Of a stretch of 10,803 nucleotides of DNA, positions 1 through 5,105 are shown piece after piece (position 1 is the first letter of the stretch; every line of letters begins with the position of its first letter). Made by a program: the position numbers and the translations under genes. The notes under the pieces are model-generated. The model had not been told where the DNA came from and did not search any database. It saw nothing but the letters and a program-made list of their open reading frames with translations. This DNA is from an uncultured Leptolyngbya sp. (GTDB lineage Bacteria > Cyanobacteriota > Cyanobacteriia > Phormidesmidales > Phormidesmidaceae), in the NCBI GenBank assembly GCA_937899365.1, contig CALBPH010000324.1, forward strand, positions 1-10,803, read 5' to 3'.

Positions 1-19
1 ATACTGTCAAATAGCATGT

Positions 20-175
20 CTAACCGATCGGTTCATCCTCTAAATCAGCAACGGCAAATTTCAAGATTTGGCAGGTTGTACAGCGCTCGACAGATACACA
101 CTCTCCAAGGGAGAGGCTACGCCAACGTCGGTTGCACGTCAGGTTAGCTGCTGTAAGGATTTCAAGGATTTCCAT
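20..175 (-). CDS. Doubtful small ORF, 51 residues, cysteine-containing
   Basis: An open frame runs from an ATG (complement of 173-175) to a TAG (complement of 20-22) and would give a 51-residue protein with four Cys (about residues 13, 25, 31 and 34), including a CTTC pair. A weak AGGA lies only two bases before the ATG. I recognise no family. Against it being a gene: its middle (RWRSLSLGE) is encoded by the palindromic repeat at 101-130, which resembles sequences scattered through many cyanobacterial genomes and often found inside spurious ORFs, and its first residues (EILEIL) come from a 9-bp tandem duplication. It is divergent to the next gene at 281. It may be a repeat-invaded small gene, a relic, or chance. 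Confidence 0.25.
   Translation of the reverse strand: MEILEILTAANLTCNRRWRSLSLGECVSVERCTTCQILKFAVADLEDEPIG
101..130. repeat. Palindromic dispersed-type repeat
   Basis: CTCTCC (101-106) and GGAGAG (110-115) form a six-pair hairpin with an AAG loop, followed by GCTACGCCAACG. From memory, elements of this kind (GGAGAGGCTACGCC and variants) are common dispersed repeats in cyanobacterial genomes. Only one full copy is in the window, so calling it dispersed rests on recollection. Confidence 0.4.
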
Positions 176-193
176 TGTCCTAACTAACCTGAC
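138..193. repeat. Perfect 10-bp inverted repeat around a 9-bp tandem duplication
   Basis: GTCAGGTTAG (138-147) is the exact reverse complement of CTAACCTGAC (184-193), with 36 bases between them. Inside the loop AAGGATTTC occurs twice head to tail (155-163 and 164-172). The element lies between the doubtful ORF ending at 20 and the gene starting at 281. It could be a hairpin in a leader transcript, a protein-binding dyad, or the scar of a small mobile repeat. No T-run follows on either strand, so a simple terminator is unlikely. Confidence 0.5.
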
Positions 194-280
194 AGATGCA
201 ATAGGTTCTCAAGTAGCAACTGCCCACTATTTCGGTCCCATAGCCCCTGGCTGTTTTCTACCAAGGCTTTTTGTACCCAA

Positions 281-976
281 ATGCAGCTCATGCCGCCGTC
301 TGTGAAATCAACTGTAGATACATCAACGCCACAGTCAGGCCGACTATCTAGACGGCGCTTGTTTTTCCTGGTAGCCACTGCAGCCGCAGCGAGCGGTCTA
401 GGTATGGCCCTAGGGGGCACTTTGCGTTTTCAGGTGTTGCCCGTCGGTCAAGCCCCCCTCTTCAAGCCACAGCAAGACTTTCCGCCGCTGACAGAATGGC
501 CACCTGAGGCACCTTCAGTCAAAAAACTAGACGATGACGCTATAGATACCAGTTGGAATGAAACACCCCAGCCCCAATTGGTCCACAACGAGCGACCCAC
601 GCCAGAAATTGAGGTTGAAGCTGTCAGTGACGACATCTATGACACCGACGAACAGACGGTTGAAGACGTCATAACATCGGAAGAATCAGCTGAACCAGCC
701 ACTGTCACCGAGTCGACTACGGAAAACGACCCTCAGAATCTGACAGATGAGGTGTTTGATCAAGAGGCATTACCGCCTGTAGTCTCCACAAATAGAGGGG
801 AGCTCGACAATGGGGTCACTACTGATGGCACCCCCTTCGATAATGGCGCTCCTGCCAATGAGGATAGTCCTTGGTTTGACAAACAGCCGGCGTCGGAATC
901 CCAATTTACCGATGGTCCTGTTATCATCTTGCCAGAAGAATCAATTCAATCCCCTGAGCCATTCATACCTAATTGA
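281..976 (+). CDS. Hypothetical exported or membrane-anchored acidic protein
   Basis: Unrecognised 231-residue protein. Residues 1-26 are polar and end in SRRR (23-26). Residues 27-46 are hydrophobic and rich in Ala and Gly, so this is either an N-terminal signal or a single membrane anchor. S-R-R-R-L-F-F is close to the twin-arginine (Tat) consensus S-R-R-x-F-L-K, so Tat export is possible. Residues 50-231 are low in complexity, rich in Asp, Glu, Pro, Thr and Ser with very few basic residues, and probably disordered outside the cytoplasm. The frame is open back to a stop at 185, but the first ATG is at 281; ATG 290 (residue 4) is equally possible because neither has a clear ribosome site. 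The conserved-looking part is the membrane segment plus GGTLRFQ and the Pro-rich stretch after it. No enzymatic motif is visible. Confidence 0.65.
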   Translation: MQLMPPSVKSTVDTSTPQSGRLSRRRLFFLVATAAAASGLGMALGGTLRFQVLPVGQAPLFKPQQDFPPLTEWPPEAPSVKKLDDDAIDTSWNETPQPQLVHNERPTPEIEVEAVSDDIYDTDEQTVEDVITSEESAEPATVTESTTENDPQNLTDEVFDQEALPPVVSTNRGELDNGVTTDGTPFDNGAPANEDSPWFDKQPASESQFTDGPVIILPEESIQSPEPFIPN

Positions 977-993
977 GCCAGTTACCCCATCCC

Positions 994-1026
994 AGAGAAA
1001 TCTCTACCCACAAAATATTTTTGTGG
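994..1026. terminator. Two adjacent small stem-loops after the acidic protein gene
   Basis: AGAGA/TCTCT (994-998, 1001-1005) and CCACAAAA/TTTTGTGG (1008-1015, 1019-1026, loop TAT) are perfect hairpins starting 18 bases after the stop at 976. No T-tract follows the second stem beyond its own T-rich arm, so this is a weak candidate for ending transcription before the promoter at 1065. Confidence 0.35.
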
Positions 1027-1064
1027 ATTAGGTAGTTAGAACTCAGCTGGTCTTAAACCATGGG

Positions 1065-1070
1065 TATAAT
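1065..1070 (+). promoter_or_regulatory. TATAAT -10 box of the DUF6825-like gene
   Basis: A perfect TATAAT lies 26 bases before the ATG at 1097, giving a likely start of transcription near 1077 and a leader of about 20 bases. No good -35 hexamer sits 16-18 bases upstream (ACTCAG at 1041-1046), so activity may depend on an activator or on the -10 alone. Confidence 0.5.
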
Positions 1071-1096
1071 GGGGTCTAGATATCCGTAATTTTTTT

Positions 1097-1402
1097 ATGA
1101 GCAATCCAACGCTGCAAGCGTTCTTTTTAGGGCGTGCCTTAGCAACGGCTATCGGTGAAAAGCTTGAAGAAGCCATGACTACCGGAATGAGTAGTGTTGG
1201 CCGTTTTGATGCTGAGCAAAGAGAATGGCTACATCAGTTTGTCGAAAGCGTTTTCGAACAGGCTCAATCTTCGCAAACAGTAGTCCCTGCTGACGCGAAC
1301 GGTGCAGGGACCAGTGAAGATTTACAGGCTACGATTGACAATCTCAGGGCTGAAATTGCCCAGGTTCGAGTTGCCTTACAGCAATATCGCGCGTCTTCTT
1401 AA
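1097..1402 (+). CDS. DUF6825-like small conserved protein
   Basis: 101-residue soluble protein. The N-terminal half (MSNPTLQAFFLGRALA, then EKLEEAMT and GRFDAEQREWLHQF) matches my memory of the DUF6825 family of cyanobacteria and plastids, which has no assigned biochemical function that I know. Residues 1-57 are predicted helical. Residues 58-72 form a Ser/Ala/Gly-rich linker. Residues 73-97 have a heptad-like pattern (LQATIDNLRAEIAQVRVAL) that suggests a short coiled coil and therefore self-association. The ATG has no clear Shine-Dalgarno sequence; it is preceded by a T-run and a short leader from the TATAAT at 1065. A 138-base gap with a stem-loop separates it from the ABC1 kinase gene. The gene call is firm; the family name is from recall. 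Confidence 0.8.
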   Translation: MSNPTLQAFFLGRALATAIGEKLEEAMTTGMSSVGRFDAEQREWLHQFVESVFEQAQSSQTVVPADANGAGTSEDLQATIDNLRAEIAQVRVALQQYRASS

Positions 1403-1415
1403 GACCAAAAGCCCC

Positions 1416-1452
1416 TGTCTGTCATACCTGACATCGTCATGTTTGACAGATA
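1416..1452. other. Symmetric stem-loop between the DUF6825-like and ABC1 genes
   Basis: TCTGTCA (1418-1424) pairs with TGACAGA (1444-1450), extended outward by a G-T and a T-A pair. Inside, TGAC (1429-1432) pairs with GTCA (1436-1439) across a 4/4 internal loop and a 3-base hairpin loop. No T-run follows. It could act as an RNA hairpin (processing site or weak terminator) or as a DNA dyad. The right arm contains TTGACA at 1443-1448, which looks like a -35 hexamer, but no matching -10 follows. Confidence 0.35.
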
Positions 1453-1530
1453 CTGTATTGCGGCCAGAAATCCAGATTCAGGATAGACAGTCACTTTCAA
1501 TCCCATTGCTCACCATGCCGCTGACCATCT

Positions 1531-1536
1531 AGGAGA
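1531..1536 (+). promoter_or_regulatory. Ribosome binding site setting the GTG start of the ABC1 kinase
   Basis: AGGAGA ends four bases before GTG 1541. This is the best Shine-Dalgarno match near the start of this gene and supports GTG rather than the internal ATG at 1691. Confidence 0.6.
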
Positions 1537-1540
1537 CTGC

Positions 1541-3367
1541 GTGTCTACAGTTCCCAACACAACTGAGCATCCATCACTGGGTGAGGGCTCTGACGAACCC
1601 CTGCCTAATGATCATATTGGGGGAAGTAGTCCCCAGCTAATGTCAGTTGAGCCCGCTTCTACTCCAGAACATTTTGCCGAAGAAAGCGTAATGGCACCGG
1701 TTGAGCAACGTTACCGGTGGAATCGTCGCTACAGTCGTCCGGAGCGATTCATAGATATTTGGTCATTTTTCCTAACGTTGCTGGGTAAGCGTTGGCTCTA
1801 TGGCAAATCGTGGAGTTACTCCGGGGGCATCTCAGTTGAAAAGCAAGCCGCTCGACGGCGAGCCCAGGCTCGATGGATTCGGCTTACTTTTTTAAATCTT
1901 GGTCCTACGTTTATTAAGTTGGGCCAGCTGTTCTCGACTCGCTCTGATCTCTTTCCAGCGGAATATGTTGAAGAGCTTTCAAAGCTTCAAGATCAGGTCC
2001 CTGCTTTTAGTTACGAGCAAGTTAAGGCCATCATTGAGGATGACTTAGGACGCTCTGTCGAGGAGCTATATCAGACCTTTGATCCTATCCCCCTCGCGGC
2101 TGCCAGCTTGGGGCAGGTACATCGAGCCCAGCTCTACTCCGGAGAAGAAGTTGTTGTTAAAATCCAGCGACCCGGATTACAGAACCTATTCCAAATCGAC
2201 CTATCTATTTTAAAAGGCATTGCCCATTATTTTCAGAGTCACCCCGAATGGGGGCGAGGGCGCGATTGGATTGGTATCTATGATGAGTGCTGCCGTATTC
2301 TATGGCTAGAAATTGACTTTCTCCATGAAGGACGTAACGCTGATACATTTCGCCGCAATTTTCGCGATATTGACTGGGTTAAGGCCCCTCGTATCTATTG
2401 GCGCTATGCATCTCAGCGTGTACTGACGCTAGAGTACCTGCCTGGCATTAAAATTAGTCATTATGAATCGTTAGAAGCGGCAGGATTGGACCGACAGCAG
2501 CTGGCCCAGCTGGGGGCACAAGCCTACTTACATCAGCTGTTGACCGATGGCTTTTTCCACGCAGACCCACACCCTGGCAATATTGCGGTGAATCCCGATG
2601 GGGCCTTGATCTTTTACGACTTTGGCATGATGGGGCAGATTCAACCCATCACCCGCGACGGGCTCATGCGCACGTTTATGGGGGTGGCTCAGCGCAATGC
2701 CGATATGGTCATGAGGTCCCTAATTGATTTGGGGGCACTGACAGAAACTGATGATATGGGGCCTGTTCGCCGCTCGATTCAGTATATTTTAGATAACTTT
2801 ATGGACAAGCCCTTCGAGGAGCAGTCCATTAGTTCTATCAGTGACGATCTGTATGCCGTTGCCTACGATCAACCGTTTCGATTTCCAGCTACATTTACGT
2901 TTGTAATGCGAGCGTTTTCCACACTGGAAGGTGTGGGTAAGGGATTGGATCCAGACTTTAACTTTATGGAGGCTGCAAAACCGTTTGCTAATCAGCTTAT
3001 GACTTATGTCTCTAACTCTTCTAGTAACGGCCTCATTGGCGAAATCGGTCGTCAGGCTGCTCAAGTTGGCAGTTCAGCCTTTGGCTTACCTCGGCGCATC
3101 GAGGATTCGCTGGATCGCTTAGACCGAGGTGACATTCGCGTACGGGTACGCTCAATCGAAACCGATCGGGCCATACGTCGCCTAAGCAATGTCAATCTGA
3201 TGACAAACTATACTTTGCTATTGGGCACGTTTACCCTGTCGGCCACCCTACTATGGATAAGTCAATTACCATGGGTAGCCTTGGGGATGACTTTACCTGC
3301 TGTTGCTTCGGGAATAGCGCTAATTCGTTCCCTGATGCGTCTTGGACGAGCTGACCGCATGCCATAG
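1541..3367 (+). CDS. ABC1/AarF/UbiB-family atypical protein kinase
   Basis: 608-residue member of the ABC1 (UbiB/Coq8) atypical kinase family, which in bacteria and plastids is linked to quinone and other prenyl-lipid metabolism. Visible motifs, in order: KxGQ signature KLGQ (126-129) followed by FSTRSDLFP; the Ala-rich nucleotide loop AAASLGQ (186-192), which replaces a Gly-rich loop; the Lys of VVVKIQRPG (K207); the catalytic segment HADPHPGN (340-347); and the metal-binding DFG (360-362). Residues 555-596 contain two hydrophobic stretches separated by a short turn, a probable membrane hairpin at the C-terminus. Residues 1-55 are acidic, Ser/Pro-rich and not family-like; the conserved part begins near YRWNRRYSRPERF (58-70), so ATG 1691 (residue 51) is an alternative start, but GTG 1541 has the better ribosome site. 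The gene is followed after 11 bases by pphA, so the two are probably cotranscribed. As I recall, Synechocystis has the same pair (sll1770-sll1771). The family is certain; the in vivo substrate is unknown. Confidence 0.93.
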   Translation: MSTVPNTTEHPSLGEGSDEPLPNDHIGGSSPQLMSVEPASTPEHFAEESVMAPVEQRYRWNRRYSRPERFIDIWSFFLTLLGKRWLYGKSWSYSGGISVEKQAARRRAQARWIRLTFLNLGPTFIKLGQLFSTRSDLFPAEYVEELSKLQDQVPAFSYEQVKAIIEDDLGRSVEELYQTFDPIPLAAASLGQVHRAQLYSGEEVVVKIQRPGLQNLFQIDLSILKGIAHYFQSHPEWGRGRDWIGIYDECCRILWLEIDFLHEGRNADTFRRNFRDIDWVKAPRIYWRYASQRVLTLEYLPGIKISHYESLEAAGLDRQQLAQLGAQAYLHQLLTDGFFHADPHPGNIAVNPDGALIFYDFGMMGQIQPITRDGLMRTFMGVAQRNADMVMRSLIDLGALTETDDMGPVRRSIQYILDNFMDKPFEEQSISSISDDLYAVAYDQPFRFPATFTFVMRAFSTLEGVGKGLDPDFNFMEAAKPFANQLMTYVSNSSSNGLIGEIGRQAAQVGSSAFGLPRRIEDSLDRLDRGDIRVRVRSIETDRAIRRLSNVNLMTNYTLLLGTFTLSATLLWISQLPWVALGMTLPAVASGIALIRSLMRLGRADRMP

Positions 3368-3378
3368 CTGCTCCTTTT

Positions 3379-4125
3379 ATGCCTAAGTGCTTTATGCAAC
3401 GCTTTTTTGCCGGTTTAACAGATCCAGGATTACTACGGACAAGCAATCAAGATGCTTATTATCTGGACGATTTAGGCCGTTTTTTTGTCGTTGCTGATGG
3501 GATGGGGGGGCATGCTGGCGGTCAAGAAGCTAGTCGTTTAGCCACAGAGGCTATTTATCAGTATCTAGATAATCATTGGGATAGCGCCGAAGCTCCAGAT
3601 GTAATGTTGCGTAAAGCTTTCATTGCAGCCAATGACGCTATTTTGAAAGATCAATATCACCATCCCGAACGGGCCGATATGGGAACGACGGCGGTGGCTG
3701 TCATGTTTCATGATCCTGAGGAGGCTCCCTGGTGTGCCCACGTGGGCGATTCCCGTCTCTATCGTTTGCGGGGGGCCAAGCTCGATCAAATCACAACAGA
3801 CCATACCTGGGTTGCAAAGGCAATTGAAGAGGGTGAGTTAACGGTGGATGAATCCAAGCATCATCCCTGGAGACATGTTCTTTCTCAATGCCTGGGACGG
3901 GAAGACCTGAATCGTATTGATATTCAATCGTTGGATGTATCAGGGGGCGATCGCTTGCTGTTGTGCAGTGATGGTCTGACAGAGGAGCTTTCTGACCCGC
4001 TAATTGCCACACATTTAAAGTCAATTCGCTCATGCCCCACGGCTGCCGAATCACTGGTTGATGCCGCTAAACAGCGTGGCGGTCGAGACAACATTACGGT
4101 CGTAGTTGTAGCCTTTCAAGACTAA
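3379..4125 (+). CDS. pphA: PP2C-family protein phosphatase, PphA-type
   Basis: 248-residue bacterial PPM/PP2C phosphatase, a metal-dependent Ser/Thr phosphatase of minimal size. Motifs, in order: SNQD (22-25), ADGMGGHAGG (39-48), MGTTAV (101-106), HVGDSRLYR (121-129), HPWRHVLSQCLGRED (162-176), LLCSDGL (194-200) and GGRDN (234-238). The metal-ligand acids D25, D40, D124, D198 and D237 are all present, so it should be active. The run from MGTTAV to LCSDGLTEEL closely matches what I remember of the Thermosynechococcus and Synechocystis PphA proteins, which dephosphorylate the PII signal protein (GlnB); this and the ABC1 neighbour support the symbol. The start is uncertain: ATG 3379 gives MPKCFMQRFFAGLTD, while ATG 3394 (residue 6) gives an N-terminus nearer the family length. 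Neither has a strong Shine-Dalgarno sequence, which fits translational coupling to the gene 11 bases upstream. Confidence 0.92.
   Translation: MPKCFMQRFFAGLTDPGLLRTSNQDAYYLDDLGRFFVVADGMGGHAGGQEASRLATEAIYQYLDNHWDSAEAPDVMLRKAFIAANDAILKDQYHHPERADMGTTAVAVMFHDPEEAPWCAHVGDSRLYRLRGAKLDQITTDHTWVAKAIEEGELTVDESKHHPWRHVLSQCLGREDLNRIDIQSLDVSGGDRLLLCSDGLTEELSDPLIATHLKSIRSCPTAAESLVDAAKQRGGRDNITVVVVAFQD
3947..3954. repeat. HIP1 octamer
   Basis: GCGATCGC inside pphA. This highly iterated palindrome is typical of cyanobacterial genomes. Confidence 0.9.
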
Positions 4126-4156
4126 GCTATAGATAACGAGGGTGGAGTAGAGTCAG

Positions 4157-5029
4157 ATGTTTAAGTGTGCGTTAGTCTGTACTGACTTTGACGATAGCTT
4201 GCAGCGGTTGATCACGTTTGTGCCTGATTTAGTTCAGTCTGGTCTAGATAAAGTAGTTTTTTTTCACAACGTTTCACTGACAACCGATCGTGAGATTCCA
4301 AAAGTAGATGATGATGCCATTGCTCAGGCAAAACAGCAGCTGGCTGTAGCTAGTGAGGCTGCCCTGTCTGATGGAAAGTCGGTAGTGATTGATGTCCGCT
4401 CAGGGCGTGTGATTGACAATATTCCAAAAGCGGCCCAGTACCACAATGCCGATGTGCTTTTGCTTGGCTCACCCACTCGGTCTCTTTTGACAGAAAAATT
4501 ATTTGGCAGCACGACAACGGGTATTGCTAATCAACTTGATATACCGCTGTTGATTTTGCGCCCTCAGCTGGTGGCAACTTACCGAGAGCAAGAGCTATCC
4601 CTGCGTTGCCAAACCCTGCTTACCCATCTGTTAGTCCCCTACGATGGGAGCAACAGTGCTAAGTACTTAGTGTCACAGATTAAAGCGGCGGCTCAAACAG
4701 CTGATCAGCCAAAGCAATGTACGTTGTGTTGGATTATAGATGACTGCATTCGTATGGAGTTGCGCGAATCCCAGGATACGGTTCAAGCTCAACTTGATGA
4801 GGTCAAAGCTGACTTGCAAACGGTTGGGATAGAAGTCTTTACCGAAATCCGCCAGGGGGATCCCCAGTCTGAGATATTAAAGTCTGCAGAAGTGAATGAT
4901 ATTTCTGCGATCGCAATTTGTTCAGGTAAATCCAAAGGCATTTTGCAATGGTCAGTACCAAGCTTTACCAGTGCCCTGCTGCGCTCAAGCTGGCATCCGG
5001 TCATACACTTTCCCCGAGCGACGAACTAA
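4157..5029 (+). CDS. Tandem-domain universal stress protein (UspA family)
   Basis: 290-residue cytoplasmic protein with two UspA-type domains: residues 1-137 (starting FKCALVCTDFDDS, ending PLLILRPQ) and about 153-288 (starting LTHLLVPYDGSNSA, ending HPVIHFPRA). The usual ATP-binding signature is G-x2-G-x9-G-S/T. In domain 1 the line GSPTRSLLTEKLFGSTT (104-120) keeps the first and last parts (G104, G117, S118) but has Thr107 for the second Gly. In domain 2 the equivalent stretch (about 256-270, SGKSKGILQWSVPSF) lacks the pattern. ATP binding is therefore doubtful, especially in domain 2. GGTGGAG (4141-4147) is a good ribosome site nine bases before ATG 4157. It lies 31 bases after pphA, so it is likely the last gene of the ABC1-pphA transcript. 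The family is certain; its specific role is unknown. Confidence 0.88.
   Translation: MFKCALVCTDFDDSLQRLITFVPDLVQSGLDKVVFFHNVSLTTDREIPKVDDDAIAQAKQQLAVASEAALSDGKSVVIDVRSGRVIDNIPKAAQYHNADVLLLGSPTRSLLTEKLFGSTTTGIANQLDIPLLILRPQLVATYREQELSLRCQTLLTHLLVPYDGSNSAKYLVSQIKAAAQTADQPKQCTLCWIIDDCIRMELRESQDTVQAQLDEVKADLQTVGIEVFTEIRQGDPQSEILKSAEVNDISAIAICSGKSKGILQWSVPSFTSALLRSSWHPVIHFPRATN
4907..4914. repeat. HIP1 octamer
   Basis: GCGATCGC inside the universal stress protein gene; it spans codons for Ala-Ile-Ala. Confidence 0.9.
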
Positions 5030-5069
5030 GCGTTAAGGATATCGCGGCCTCAACCAACCTAGTATGTGC

Positions 5070-5079
5070 TAGCGACGCT
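5070..5079. repeat. TAGCGACGCT motif between convergent genes
   Basis: TAGCGACGCT, near-palindromic around a single A, lies in the 76-base gap between the ends of the stress-protein gene and the first kinase gene. The same ten bases occur in reverse complement at 9451-9460. I see no strong bidirectional terminator in this gap. Confidence 0.35.
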
Positions 5080-5105
5080 GTAACGGTGGCACTGTAGAGG
5101 GCTAG

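Noticed and set aside
184..420. 78-residue minus-strand ORF over the start of the acidic protein gene
   Set aside because: Lies antisense to the membrane segment of the plus-strand gene, has low-complexity composition and no ribosome site; a shadow frame.
810..1031. 73-residue plus-strand ORF across the end of the acidic protein gene
   Set aside because: Overlaps the real gene in another frame and runs through the hairpins at 994-1026; no family features.
1443..1448. TTGACA as a -35 box for the ABC1 operon
   Set aside because: No acceptable -10 hexamer at 16-18 bases (AGAAAT at 1466-1471), and the hexamer is part of a stem-loop arm; not called as a promoter.
3361..3394. Possible ABC1-PP2C fusion
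   Set aside because: A TAG at 3365-3367 ends the kinase and pphA starts 11 bases later in another reading context; these are two separate proteins.
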